NCBI GenBank assembly: GCA_964035015.1 | Contig: OZ035999.1 | Coordinates: 3,857,627-3,921,626, forward strand | DNA length: 64,000 bases | Direction of reading: 5' to 3' | Source: Corallium rubrum | Taxonomy: Eukaryota; Cnidaria; Anthozoa; Scleralcyonacea; Coralliidae | In this document: one piece after another, positions 36,649 through 50,554 of the stretch | Layout of the letters: each line of letters opens with the position of its first letter | Numbering within the stretch: position 1 is the stretch's first letter | Made by a program: the position numbers and the translations under genes | The notes under the pieces: model-generated | The model's database searches: none | What the model saw: only the letters and a program-made list of their open reading frames with translations | Told to the model about the DNA's origin: nothing

Positions 36649-37669
36649 TCAAAGGGTTCGTCTGTCTCTCTACTACTGTAGATCGAAATACTGAACATTC
36701 AAGTCTCAAGACTGGCTAGCTAGACTGTTCCAAAGTTGTTCAAACCGTTCCATCCCTTTTCAAAAAAGCTCTAGCACTAGGAACGACCTATTTCCATGTT
36801 ATTTAATATGTATTCAATAGTATATAAAACGGGTGTTTAATATTTAATATCTATCAAAATGATATAAATATGTATTCGTACTTGCCACGAGGTCCATCTT
36901 TCTATTGTATGACGCATACTCCATTAGCCAACTTCCCATTACATATTATGACTATCATTCCCATACTTTAAACATCCTGTAGGATACCCAACATGTTGAC
37001 AATATAAAAATCCAAGCTTTTACGTTGTAGTCCCGCAAAACTTTACCAAACAGCTTCAACCTTGTGCACGCTCTTTTGATTTGGAAGATATTTCGCGCGA
37101 AAATACAATCACCGAATACCGATGATTTTACGACTGTTTCCGATCTTGAAAAAATAGCGTATAAAGCTAACAACATGATTACAAGATCCACGTAACCAGT
37201 TCTTTATAGCAAGCTGTACTGCACAAATTTATGAAATAAAGCCGTCTTTTATACCGATGGGACGAAAAGATAATAACTATGGACATTCTAACATCGACAA
37301 GTACAGAAAACAGCTAGGTTAGTCTAGATTTAGAAGGCAAATCTAAAACTAGAAACTGAACCATGGCTATTGTTTCTGAGACATATTTCTGATTTCTGAG
37401 AATACAAAATACTGGTCTAGTTTTTAAACCTTTGCTGGGATTTTTAATTATAATATTACCATTTAATTTTTAAAGGCAAGCAGGAATTCAAAGGGAGAAA
37501 TAAAAAGAACACATTATTAGCAAAAAACAGAGCACAGTCTCGGATGTCAGATGGTAGTTTTTTACAGGTACAGTGTACAGTAATTCCTAATCAGCTGATC
37601 CTAGGTATTCCTGCAAAATGGATTGGCTGCTTGAGCAGACATTTTTTTTTTCAATACTGTATAGTTGCA

Positions 37670-37733
37670 ACATACCCCCCCCCCCCCACCACCACCACCA
37701 CCACCACCACCACCACCACCACCACCACCACCC
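37670..37733. repeat. Poly-C and (CCA)n
   Basis: C14-type run followed by about 17 ACC triplets. The poly-Thr ORF is read-through. Confidence 0.95.
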
Positions 37734-39424
37734 CTAGTTCAAAAGATTTTTTGGTACCGAGTTCAGTATGCTTAGAAAAATTATCAAACTAATACAAAGT
37801 ATGATGAAGTTGCAGGACAGAAATTTGTTTTGCACAGACTGTGGTCTGTGGATGGCTGTTTTTCAAATTGAGCCCCAAGGCTGTGACCCACCTTTTCTAT
37901 AGCTATCAGCTGCCAGGGGGCCCTTAAGCTAGATCTATGGGTGTAGGGTGCCTGGCAATTGCCCAATCATACAGTATGGCACTGTTACACAAAACTATTG
38001 ACCTTGCATAAATATGACCTTGGGAAAATATTTTTCTATATATGGACATTCAAACTTGTAAATAAAATATATTTACTATAAAGTTAGTGGTGTTTGATAT
38101 GCTTATGTTCCTATCTGTAAATGATGCACATTACTTTAATATTTTAGACTTTGTTATTATACAGTATGGTGATCCTTGTACTTCTCTTGGGAATCTATGC
38201 ACTTTTCTACTTCATGCTTGAAAAACCAATAAAGAAGCTGTGATTTTGTGCATCATGATGTTCTAGACAGATATACTTGGAAAAACATGGTTAAAATAAG
38301 TCACAATCAACTTTCAGAGGACTGGTAGGCAGATCACTGCACCTTATACTGCGAGCGTACCCAAAAGTCTGCAAGCATGCAGCCTTATTGCTGGTCTACA
38401 GTAGGCAGGTACATGTACTGTGCTGCACTCACTCAGTGTACTATTTATTGCATAAAGAAAATTAGCCAGCAAAAAAGTACATGTACGTGTTTAGTACCAG
38501 CAAAAGCAATGTATGTCCAGGTAAAGACTTTAGGACTTAGGAGTTAGGACTGATGATTATACAAAATAAGGGGAAAGCAAAATGAAAAAGCCTCGTAGAT
38601 TTTTTTACATGTAATGCTTTTATTATTTACAAATGGTGGCCTGTGATTACATGTACAATGAGTGAGCTACATATGTGTGTATGAAAAGTAAACCCTAACA
38701 TGATGAGTAGGTTGTTATAACAACCACCTATCGGCTATGTATGTTGTGCACAAACTTATCTTGAATTTTACGTAAAAATTGTTGCACACCGTAATTCACA
38801 TCTTATTCCAGTTAGAAGAAATCTTTATATTTAATGATAGTTAATATTAATAATTATATTATTATAGGAATAATTATACATGTAATTAAAAATCCATATT
38901 TTTATAATTAATAAAAAAGTTATGTGGTGAAAATACATTCTGAAATACTTAGATCTAATCTTTAATCTTAATTCTCAGTGTGTGATGTCATAAAGAAATT
39001 GTGGGACATGCAGTAGATACAAAATTAACATAATATATGTAGGGTCAGGAAATATGCAAAGCAAGGTTACAGAATTCGATGTGCTGCCTTTCACAGCCAT
39101 AAGCGCCATTCTTGTGGTGCTCCTATTCCTTGGCTAGCACTGCAGGCTTCGACATCTGCAGCACAGGCTACTACTCTTCTGTCATAATCTTCCTTAGTGG
39201 GGAAGGCAATTAGAACCAAGTGATTGACAGAGTATGTCACAATTTGGGGAACAATTTTAGGGTGAAAATACATTTTCCACCAGGCCTCCAGACTAGCTCC
39301 TTGTCCTCTTTTCTCTCAATACTTATTTTGGTGATGTTACAGAATAGGGTAAGGTAGGTCTGCCTGGGAACCAGGCTGCCAAGGACAAAAGTGGTGTCGG
39401 AGCGACATTAAAAGTGTGTGTGTG

Positions 39425-39471
39425 TTGGGGGGGAGGGGGGGGGGGAATTTTTTTTTGGGGGGGGGGGGGGT
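39425..39471. repeat. G-rich tract
   Basis: Runs of 4-12 G interrupted by a T9 run. The related C18 tract at 39731-39752 would pair with it, so the pair may be a real inverted repeat or a sequencing-prone homopolymer site. Confidence 0.8.
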
Positions 39472-42113
39472 CCGGGAGCATGCTATTTTGAAATCTAGAG
39501 TCTCTGAAATGCCATTTACTGCATTTTAGGACAAGGATTTACAGAATTCTAAAGGTCTAAAAACGTTCATAAAATACTCAAAAGACAACACTTTTCCGAC
39601 ATTGAATATCTGCATTCAAATTTCTTTATTATATCTTTGTTCAAAGTCATGGGTTAGCTAGAGTTAGTGATTTTGTTAATCATAACTTTATTACTGGCCT
39701 TGTTAAAAAGTGGTGCAAACATAATCTGCCCTCCCCCCCCCCCCCCCCCCTCCCCCACCAAAAAAAGTGATTGGCTTCAGTGACCTATCAAATTTTTCAG
39801 ATGTCAAACAGACAGATTTTGATGAAGTGTTTTCAAAAAGTACAAGAACAAGGTGTAAAACTGACATTGATTGTGCAGAATGAGTATATGATATTGGCAA
39901 ACGTCAGAGTGTTCACCATTTTGTCAAGAGAATGGCTTTTGTAGTAAGAAAATGAAGGAAAATCTTGTTTTCTGTGTGAAAATGTATTTTTTAATATGCT
40001 TTTTGACCCAGTAAAGTCTGCTATTGCTGATCAAATGCTTTCCAAGAAAGTGGCAGTTGATTGTGTACACATTGAGAAGACTGTGAGAAAACTTTTCAGT
40101 TCTCAAATTTCGAAGAACGTTTGCGTTATATTAAAACTATAACTGCCAGGTTCAGAAAACAGTTGATGGAAACATGAAACAGCCTCTTCAGATAATCTAT
40201 ACGTAATATAACGCAATGTATTTCATTGTAATAAATATTTACATAACTCACATGTAAACTTGACAGAAAAAGGCAACAGTTGTCATCAAAACAATCTTTG
40301 CTCCAAAGTATTGACAAGACTAAAAGTATACAATTCCGTAAACAACAAACCAATGGTCATGGTGATTTAGAACTGTTAAATGATAGGCTCAAATCAGCGG
40401 GCAAAAACATATTTTCGCCCGCTAAATTCTTCATTTTTAGCCGGCAAAATACAGTACAAGGCAATAAAATCATTATAATGTAGCGTAATGTAATGTATTA
40501 AGCGTAATATGATGTAAAACTTTCTTTAATGAGAGTGAAACTTCACAGCCATAGACTAATGAACTAGTGGCCTTCAGACTAGCTACTATCTATATTAAAA
40601 GACTAGGACATTTCGAAGCAAACCTATTCACATCAGAATAGAAATTAGAAAAGAAACAAAAGCAATTACCTTTTAGAAGTCAGTCGAAGGACATTTCAAC
40701 GACGAATAAAGGTATATTCTGAATAAAAAAGGATTCGTTAAATACGAAGTTCTTCCCCAAATGCCCCGAGCATTTCAAGTGAAGGAAAAGGCTTGAATTT
40801 TTTTAATATCATGGCGGGCTTCGCAATACTGCTCTGTAATTGGCTGAAAATGGATGTTTCTGATTGGTTCCTGTACGAAGACGATCTTTTTTGATCCTTC
40901 ATGCAAAAATGGTACGAATTGTGTTTCTTTTATAGAAAATATCGAGGAAAAATACACCAAAACCACGTTCTCTGTGGATGATAGGCAGCTTATTTGTAGA
41001 GTAATGTGTGAGGAATGGAGTTTTTGTGTCGAAATTCAGTAAGCGTTGAATTAAACAAGTGAAAATGTGTTTTTTTGCTGACAGTGTGTTTGATGGTGAC
41101 AGAAATTCAGAGTATTTGTAAGTATTTACGACCGAGTTAATCAATTTGAATGGTGTTAAAGGCATAAATATTATACTTTCGTACCCGGACCATCAGTATG
41201 GTGGAAATCAAAAGGGAAGAATAAAGATTTGCCAGGATATTTCTTTATTATCCGCAAAATAAAAACACAAACATTTGGGAAGAATTGGGCGGGCCTCCGC
41301 GAAGACACCAGCTGTGTTTTCCCCAGGGATCCCCAGGGGGTTCAAAACCACAATACAAAAACTCAAAAGCAAATAAAAATAAAATTTATAAATTCTTTAT
41401 ATACATATTACATATTTACAAATTACAATTGGAGTTGTTATATTCAGAATAGCATTTAATTATAATAATCAAAACCTGCATGGATCCTCTCGTATTATAA
41501 ATCATGTTTAGTCGCTTTAATGTGAAATGTATGCATTTGTGTTGATCCAATTAAAGTATAAAATACTGTACCAGCAGTAGCTCTATGGGTTAAAACTGAC
41601 ACCTGCAATAAAATCATTTGGTGTATGTGTTAGACAAATATTGTTAGTTACAATCTAAAGATGCACTCAGCTTTCCAATCCTTATATCTCTGCATTCCTG
41701 CTGCACGGTCACTGCCTGTTGCAATCATGAATATAGGAGGTATGGTTACAACTAAATTTGAGTTGCAACTAATAGACAAGCACCATGTTTTTAGTCTCAG
41801 TAATTTTATATTGGAATTGTGATCTGTTCTCCACCGAACTTCATTTTCTAAATTATAAAGTTAATCCTGGATAAAATAACCTAATTGCAAATTCACTCTG
41901 AGCCTAAACGACTTAATTGCAAATTTAGTCTATTAAATATTATTCTTTTCCCGTATTTATAAAAATTGCACAGTCGTCATTCACCATTAATTTTACCAAA
42001 CTGCAAACAAAAAAGAAAAAAGAGTAAAATTAGTATACGTAGATGCCTCCTGTACTAAGTTAGACTGCAGTATGTACTGTACCTATAATAATATTATAAG
42101 TTATATAGTTGAG

Positions 42114-45100
42114 TTAAAATGGATTGGGAAATGAAGCCATCTCACGAGACACCCAGCTTGGCCAGTTTTCCATCAGAATGCCATTTGCCTTGACACGATT
42201 GTACAGATTCTAAAATACAACAGTGGGATAATTATGTACTGAGCTAACTGTCAGAGATAAGGAATATTTCTAGCTGTTTTATTAGCATGGAGTCTGGAAA
42301 AGATACTATTTCAAAAACATTGGTTTATTTCTATCTAAAATTGCTTCTTGGCCTACCTGAGGCTTTATCCAATTTATTTCCTCCACTGTATAACCACAGA
42401 GTGACATGTTTAATTTGACTCCAAGAACAAGAGAATAGAAATATTTCTGTGAAAGGAATACATAACCCAAATTACAATATGACTTGTTAACTTTTCAACT
42501 AGTTGGCATTTCAACCAGGCTTGTAATTGAGGCACCTTCCCTGAAGTCTTGTTAATTGCAACTTTGTAACATCTAGTGCTTATCAACAAGCCTGTTGCAG
42601 GTAGTTTCAGGTTGTTCCTTCTAACAACTTGCTGCAGCAAATGTTCACTTTGTACTGTTAGTAACAAGTTGCTACAAGGTTGTCACAGCAACAAGTTTGT
42701 AGCAACATTAGCCTGCCGCACATAATTTATGTGAGTGTATCTGTTACCTGTTCAGTACCATTAGAATTCATATTGGATTCTTTTAACTGCTGTTGTAGTT
42801 CTTCGATTCTGTTATTCCGCACCTAAGGATAATTTAAAATTCTGTTTAACTTATTCCTGTCCAAGGGCTTCCCCACAGGTGAATAAAATTGTCTGGCAGT
42901 AGCCAGAATAAAATACTAAAGATGGATTCGGACAGGAAAGAGTTACATGTAAAAGCTGTCAGAATGTTTTGTGCTACTAGTATTTGCAAAAATGATTTCA
43001 AATTCATGGGGCTAATACAGACTGTAACTCATTTTTGTTGCTGTAGGCTGTGCAGTTAGTTGCCCCACAGGCATTCCAGCACATTATTTTCATTACTTTG
43101 ATTGAAATATGCTTCTTTATTTATCAGTTGCATTCAACTGACAAAAAAAAGCATATTTCAAAGTAATATATTTAACTATTTTAAGTACTCTCACCATTAT
43201 ATCACTATTATATTTTGTTTGTATTTCCTTCATTTCTGCTCTTAATGTTTCAGCTTCTTGAGTTCGTGTCTGGAAAGCAATTGATAAAGTTTATATACTA
43301 TGCACAAAAATTATTTTAGTCAGCCTAATATTAATGTTTCCCAGTCTTCAATGACTATAGTAGTGTTATATAAATGCACATTGCATTCTATAATTTCAGA
43401 AACTGATTTAATAAAATAGTGGTATTCAGTTACGTAAAGGTATAAAAATACATGCAAATAAAGCAATGGCTAACCTGAGCTATGAAGTCTGCTCTTGCCA
43501 GTTCTGCCTTGAGTTCTTGAATTTCTTTATTGTACATCTTAATAATAATAATAATCAGTCTTTATTTTCAGAGGATAAAAATACATATCCTATGTTACAA
43601 AGTTATTTACAATATACATATACATGTACATATAATAAATTATGTTAAAATATACAACTATAAAAAATTATATTTAAAAATTAATCTATTTACAAATGTA
43701 CTGTAGTCTTAAAACGCTGGGTATTGACTATAGGGTACAGACATCCCTTCTTACGTAAATTATACGTTGTCTCCTTTTTTCTAGGTATAACTCGGTGTAA
43801 TGGATGATTATCTAAACCAGTAACTCTGTTGCAAATTCTTAGATCATGTTTCTTTAAAAGTTCATAAATGCTAAAAGATTGAGAAGTATAACGTCTTTTA
43901 TAGCATCGATCTAGAAATCGCTGAACTATCTTAAGGTCTGGTTCAGAAGCTCCATAAACAGAGAGGCCATAAGTAATGTTAGGAAGTACTATGGACTTAA
44001 ACAAGAGGTCTATTTCTTTCTGAAACGTACAGACATCTGTTTGCCTTCGTTAACTTAAGTTTGACATGCTCACTAAACTTACAGTCTCTCTGAAAAGTGA
44101 TGCCTAATAAGGATAAACTGTTACATTGAGGAATATCCTTATTTGCTAAGTAATTAGCAGCGTTCTTCTTCTTTTTCAAAATTAACTCCTTACATTTGCT
44201 GGGATTGCAAGACATACTGTTATCTTTAGACCAAGTTAAAAACTGTTCCACTGACAGCTGAGCTATCATAGTTCTTCCACACTGGAGTGACAATGGTGGA
44301 ATCATCAGCATACTTGAAAAGAGCTTGGATGTTATTATGCTCAATTTCGAGGTCATTCAGGAAGAAAATAGGTGATTTACTAATACATGTAGTATTGTAC
44401 TGTACTACCAATAATCAATCAATTCATATTACCATTAATCTAATTTTTAATAGAAGTTCAACACAGTATATTAACAGTATTTTATAACTGAATAAATTTA
44501 AACTTCATTCTCTATTATTTAGTCTTCCATATTATTATAAGTTAACTCACATTTACATACCTCTACCATTTTTTTGTAAATACTTTCTTGTTGTTGCCTT
44601 GAATTATCGATAACCTGTCATAAACCAAACAATTAGTAATTATTTTTCTCATACAGTACCAATTGTTCTTTTCTCTCTCACTTTTGCAAAGATACACATG
44701 AGAAAAAATTATAGTAGCTGATAATTTCCTAGTAGGCATACCTTTTTCAAATCTTGGGTGTGTTCAACCATTGTTTCTGCTGCTTTAACTTCTACAGAAT
44801 TTAAACAAATTTAATATCTTTAAAAAGAAAGTTTGTAATTCAGTTCAACACTTAGATTGCTGTGTTCCATCCTTATGAAAAAAGTCTATAGGCACCATAT
44901 AAGCGGTATAAAAAATGTTGCAATTACCTATTATAGAAACCTCTGAAGTCTATACTAAAGATCAATAAGTACATTGCCTACATATACATCACCTATAAAA
45001 AGATCTAGTTCCAATTTCCTATAGGATCCTATAGACTACTCTATAGGTCATTATAGACTTGCTGTAAGGGTAATGGCAGATATGGGGAGTATTCATCTTT

Positions 45101-48100
45101 ATTCTATGCCCATGTCTTATATGTACAGTACTCTGACATGGGTCATATAATGGCAACCTGCCTTAATTGATATTATAACGTACTGGATTCATCTAAGCCC
45201 AATATGGCAAAATAGTTAAGTTGAAAATTCAATACTGGGTGAGACTGTCAAAGGTTGAGCAGAATATTAAAATTTGAGACTTAAATATTTTCCACATTGG
45301 GCGAAGATGAATCCAATAGGTGTTTTATTATATCAAACAAATAATTGTGCAATTGACAAGTAAATATACCTTGTGCACCTGTCCAAATGTTGCTGCCTAA
45401 TATGTAGTTGTCCTACATTGTAAAATATTGGGCTGCTATGTGAAGCTAATGTAGACATTTGATTGGATGATTATTTGTGAGGGTATAATAAACTGTACTG
45501 CACATTACTATAATTATAGTACTGGCAAGTGATTCAAATAAATATGTTTGGCATGTTAATGTCTTACCGAAACTTTTCCCTGCAATGGTAACATGTACAT
45601 CTGATAACTGACTAAATGAAGACAGCAGAGTATTGAGCTGTTGGTTCACATCTTCTGTTTCACAGTGAAACTGTTCCCATTGTGTCTTGATAGCAGATTC
45701 TTGTTTGTGCTTCTCAATATCACAAGCAGCTCGAACACATGCACGTTCAGTTTTGATTTCCTCCCTAAGTTTATCTGTTTCTTCTCTGGCTCTAAGTTCT
45801 GCACATTGTGCTGTTGCAATGCGCTGATTTAATTCCTGAAAAAAATAAATACTAGAACATTAATACAGATTTATAGGAATGTGGGCTAATACCAAATAAT
45901 TTCAATAGAAGTACATGTACTAGGTAATTTTGGTAATTTTAATGCAAGAAATATCAACTACTGAGTTTGATTGATAAAAAAAAAGCTTATTTACCTCAAA
46001 CTTTGCCACTGCAAATAAGCAAATTATATTCTAGTTATACACAGGGCCTGTGCCAGTACATGCATGTATATTATTTTCTTACTTGTAATTCCGAGCCTTG
46101 CCAGGAATATTGTTTTTCATAGTGCATTGCACGTCCTTTTGCCTCCTCTTGAGTATGGTAAGAGCTTGCCAAATCATTTTGCAAACCATTAATCTCATCT
46201 TCTAGGTTTCTACATTCCTGTTTTAGTTCCACAACAGTCTGTTCCAGCACCACACAATAGTTTTGACTAGCATCCAAACTTTCATGAGGTTGAGGTGGGT
46301 TTTCAAGGCGAAAAAAGCGAACCACAGGTGGACTAAATTAACACAAAAAAATATGATTGCATGAGCTCAATTGAATTCTAGATACTGTAATGACATGCAG
46401 TCTTAGAATTAAGTGTGTATCAATTACATGTGTAATTTTGGTACTGTATATGGTAAAGTTTATAACAGACTTCAAAATAATTAACTTACAGTACCTAGTA
46501 TATTACCAACGCACATACACATACCCAAATCATATCTAACTACTAAGGGCCTGTTTATATGATCCCGGGGTACCGGGATGTCCCGGTTGCCAGGGATTTC
46601 ATCCCAGATTTATATGGAGTAAACAAAGTGCTCGTCCTGGTTGACCGGGATGAATTTCATCCCGGGTCAAAAAGGGTGGGAATTTAAGGAAATGGAGCAA
46701 AAAAGCAAAAACTCACCCTAATTCTACTATGTTAGAATTTATTTCACTTTTATTTAGTGTTTTGTCTTTAGACCTGACCGTTTGGATGAAATTCTGACCA
46801 TAATATTCAAAGTTACAAGCATTGTAGTTCAGTAAACTTCATCCCGGGCTACCGGGACATTGCATTTATATGGGAAAAAATCTGTCCTGGTGTACCGAGA
46901 TCTCGGTTGCTTCAACCGGGATCCCGGTACACCGGGACGTCCTGGTCTCCATATAAACACTACCGCGAAAATAACAGTAAATTATCTACAAGCCGAGATC
47001 CAGGTACATCGGGACATTCCGGTACACTGGGATCATAATAAACAGGCCCTAACAGTAGTAATCATTACTGTTGTATTATTTTAAAGATCAAATGTATTAC
47101 CTCACCTTTGTGATATTTCAGCATGGTTTAGAATATTCCGTACATACTCTTCAAGGGCTTGCTGTCTTTTCTGGATGAAATCTGAAGAAATCATCACAAT
47201 TATTTTGGCCCATATTAAGCCTGGTTTCCATTTGGTTGTGATGGTGTCATAAAGGTTGCGGAACTGAAGTGTTGCAGTGGATTTTTTTTTGTCATAACAA
47301 AAGAAACATGTTGCTACACTGCGATTCCACAACCATTAAGACACCGTTGTGACCAAATGGAAACCAGACTTTAATGTACAAGTAAAGTAGCTCAGTACTG
47401 GAGTTTCATGGTGTTCTTCATCAGGCCAGTTTTTCATATGCTATTTCACAGTTTTGGTATGGTATTTATCCATAATTATCCAGTTTTATCCATCCATGAA
47501 GTTTCAGTATTCATTAATTTTCAAACCAACTTTGCAGTTTCTGATAATACAGTATCACTCATGTAGTAAGTGTACTTGCACTACTATCATACAGCTTGTA
47601 TTGGTCCCAATGGACCAATGCCAACAACTTGGGCATGGGCTGCTGTGGGGATTGACCTCTGACTGATTGATGATCGCCTTCACAAAAATCGCCTGACCAA
47701 GCATCACTCCTTGCATGATCAATTACAAACATAGTCAACCAGAATGTGACATGCAATATTTTAATAGCACGGCACGATAGTACCAGTTAACGAATGGCAG
47801 AAACGAAGCAACAAAACCAGTTATTTGATGTGACTACGATCCTACAAAAGTACTATTAAAAATACCAGACGGTGTTACGCAACAACAAACCTTTATTGAA
47901 ATTGTCCAAGATCAATCTTTTCGGTGGAAGAGTTAACACAAAGTTCGGAAACAACCTCCTTAGCTATAGAAATAAAAGGTATCATTTGTGCAAATATCTG
48001 GTATCAAGTAAACGTATTTTGAAAATATTCATTTTTGAGCCAAATTGCATCATGTATGCTATAAACAAATATATATAATATACATATGTACATATATATA

Positions 48101-48523
48101 TTTTTATTTATTTACAATTAATATGAGAATACGTGTACCTTCTTATTTAAAAGCACAAAGTCACGATATCGTCGATAAATGACCCATTTCTTCATGCCTC
48201 CATCAACTTCAAGCTTGTAGAGCTGTACAAACAAACCAACGTTTTAATACTGCGATGAACACCAAAACGAAACCAAAAACACGGAAATAGTACAAATTTC
48301 TCAATGCTAAAAACGTTTCTTGAAGGTGCTTTATTCCTACCGTATGCCTCGCCTGCGGTTCAATGGTTTGTCTGCCCAAAATGCAAGTATCAAAGCGTCC
48401 CATGCTAGTGGAGAAACTCGCTTCACTGCCATATCGACTTGGCATTGAACGAGCTGCGTAGCGACCGGATTGACTCCCTTCCGAACGACAAGAAGTCGAG
48501 CGCCAATCGCCCATCCCGGACAT
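42114..48523 (-). CDS. SNX16: Sorting nexin-16-like PX domain and coiled-coil protein (12 coding exons, 448 aa)
   Basis: Minus-strand exons: 48523-48341, 48222-48139, 47963-47891, 47181-47106, 46332-46083, 45835-45568, 44791-44742, 44614-44561, 43537-43475, 43269-43195, 42822-42748, 42209-42114 (TAA at 42116-42114). Phases close exactly to 449 codons. The ATG at 48523 is the first after an in-frame TAA. Residues about 45-145 are a PX domain: LYKLEV, the phosphoinositide-binding RRYRDF, then LPPKR, and [14 protein letters not shown] at its end, which matches the SNX16 signature. Exons 5-11 encode a long Glu/Gln/Lys-rich coiled coil. PX proteins of this type bind PI3P on endosomes; SNX16 acts in endosomal trafficking. 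The coiled coil is longer than I recall for vertebrate SNX16 (about 344 aa). The C-terminus ([11 protein letters not shown]) is unrecognised. Confidence 0.88.
42846..42945. mobile_element. 100-bp MITE family, copy B, in SNX16 intron
   Basis: It has the same termini (TTAACTTATTCCTGTCC, GGACAGGAAAGAGTTA) and the same internal AATAAAAT pair as 14091-14190. It lies immediately upstream (transcript sense) of SNX16 exon 11, within about 25 bp of its acceptor. Confidence 0.8.
43541..44390 (-). pseudogene. 5'-truncated non-LTR retrotransposon (RT fragment)
   Basis: Three minus-strand frames carry in order FFLNDLE...[10 protein letters not shown] (RT YADD motif), [14 protein letters not shown] then LLGITF, and [13 protein letters not shown] with a C-terminal [10 protein letters not shown]. 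At least two frameshifts separate them. The 3' end AATAAAGACTGA plus (TTA)n sits at 43541-43560. It is sense-oriented within SNX16 intron 8. Confidence 0.8.
45171..45493 (+). mobile_element. Dispersed 320-bp repeat, copy 2, in SNX16 intron
   Basis: Collinear with 12211-12532, with scattered substitutions. It lies between SNX16 coding exons 6 and 7. Confidence 0.8.
46547..47049. mobile_element. Harbinger-like MITE in SNX16 intron, TSD TAA
   Basis: The TIR GGGCCTGTTTATATGATCCC and its complement end the element; TAA flanks it at 46544-46546 and 47050-47052. Multiple internal palindromic copies of CCCGG.(T/G)ACCGGGAT are visible. It lies between SNX16 coding exons 4 and 5 and has no coding capacity. 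Confidence 0.8.
47218..47370. mobile_element. 153-bp hairpin MITE in SNX16 intron, TSD TTA
   Basis: The TIR AGCCTGGTTTCCATTTGGTTGTG ends with its near-complement. TTA flanks it at 47215-47217 and 47371-47373. It sits just upstream of SNX16 exon 4, within 40 bp of its acceptor. Confidence 0.75.
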
Positions 48524-48843
48524 TTGGAACCTTTTTTATAAGTTTCGGAAATTATACGCCATGATTTAGCACCAAGTATCCAGTCGTCAGAGAAGACACA
48601 ACTCTTGCCATATAAACAGAGGTAACATGTGATCATGCCCTCCCCCTGAAAATGAGTGAGAAACACATGACTAACTATAGTTAGGCTACAGCCTGCGTTG
48701 CGGCGCTACGGTATGCTATATATATATAAAGTCTAACACCACCAATCCATGTCAAGACATGATCTATTATGCGAGACTTTTTACTGCAGGCATATTCTGA
48801 ATTACACGAGAATTTTAAATCCATGAACGGCGAAATTTTTGCT

Positions 48844-49016
48844 CGGATTCCATTCAGTGCATTTTGTCGCGCGATCGACTTTTCTCGATCGCTTTCTTTT
48901 GAAATGTGTGTATTCAACCAAAGCTAATGAAATGCGTTCCGCTTGACAACCCACAATTCAAAAGAAAGCGATCGCAAAAAGTCGATCGCGCGATAAAATG
49001 CACTGAATGGAAATCC
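48844..49016. mobile_element. Hairpin element upstream of SNX16
   Basis: GGATTCCATTCAGTGCATTT and TTCAAAAGAAAGCGATCGCA arms of about 60 bp are inverted around a 50-bp loop. The arms carry GTCGCGCGATCGACTTTT. It is about 320 bp upstream of the SNX16 start codon. Confidence 0.7.
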
Positions 49017-49019
49017 ACC

Positions 49020-50140
49020 TTAAACTCTTAAAACAGACTTTTTTCCGGAAGGAAATCTTGAAATCTTGGCAAACTTCCGGAAACACAATACGGATAATTT
49101 TTCTCCACATAAGAGCGTAAGGCCCATTGGGAGCTTACGGTGGAGCAAATTGGTTAAATGTTTAAATAAAAAAATTTAAAAAAATTTTGCACACGAGTAT
49201 AGGTTATTTTTAGGCCACGAGGGGATATGGGATTTATTCACAGAGGGCGAAAAATATAATCTATTGTTTTGTCGGGGCCATTGAATATATCCCCCAAAAA
49301 GAACAAAGGAAACAGAGGCATGTGAAAATTAAAAGAAAGTAAATTTATAAGACTTCAAAGTTGAGTTATTCTATTTGAATATGCATATTGGGTCAGTCCA
49401 AAAGCGGGTCAAAACAAAACGCAGGACCTGGAGCTTCCCGAGGCACAAAAGGGGTGGAGCTACTGATCTCAATCAGTGGATGAGGACAACCGGCTTACAG
49501 TAAGAGACCTTCACAGTCCTGGCACGACGTGACGAAGCCTGTCCATATTTCGTCGTTTCTGGTCGTTTATACGGCGGAACCTTCGTTCGTTTATGCACGT
49601 GGTGAAACCGAAACAATGAAATGTCCGCCATATGTGCACATCTTTAACCTAGCTATGAGAATTTATTAAACAATTCTTATTCCCCTTCGTATCATTTTCA
49701 CTCACGTGATCGATGGGAAGTAATCCATAGAGCGTCTTTCCCGGAATTTGGAAGGCGGCCGCCAAACACGGATCTCCAAACGTTCATGCCTTATATGACG
49801 TCAGCTCAGGAATGCAGCGTGACGTGTAACGAAATTACGAATTCAGTTGGATTGATGGGGTATTTTTTCTTGAACGGAGTGTAAAACTAGTACTATAAAA
49901 TTAAGCTTATACGGTTTCTTGTCTGATAAATATTGAAAAATCTACATAAATATGGGAAAATAAAAAAGAAAATTGCAAAAAAGAATTGTTAATCACGTAC
50001 CATAATTAATTCCAACTTGAACGATAAGTGATGTACTACATAAAATATTAACTGAAAAATATCCCCAAAAACGTCAGATCAAAAACGTCCCTAAACAAGA
50101 ATTGCTCAGTGGAGCACGTACCGCGTGCGCCTCGATCTTC
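49020..50140. other. Spacer between SNX16 and RBM39
   Basis: No coding signature. Presumably holds SNX16 upstream regulatory DNA, which cannot be delimited from sequence alone. Confidence 0.5.
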
Positions 50141-50493
<353 letters not shown>

Positions 50494-50554
50494 TACCCCT
50501 GCGGTCTGTTCTCGATTTTTGCCGAAACTATGGTTCTCAATACTTTTCAGTCTT

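Larger units (their letters stand above)
36660..42110. other. Spacer between the giant-protein gene and SNX16
   Basis: AT-rich, with homopolymer C/G tracts and (CCA)n. No ORF with family motifs or convincing exon pair. It must contain the SNX16 3' UTR next to 42114, but I could not fix a polyadenylation site. Confidence 0.6.
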
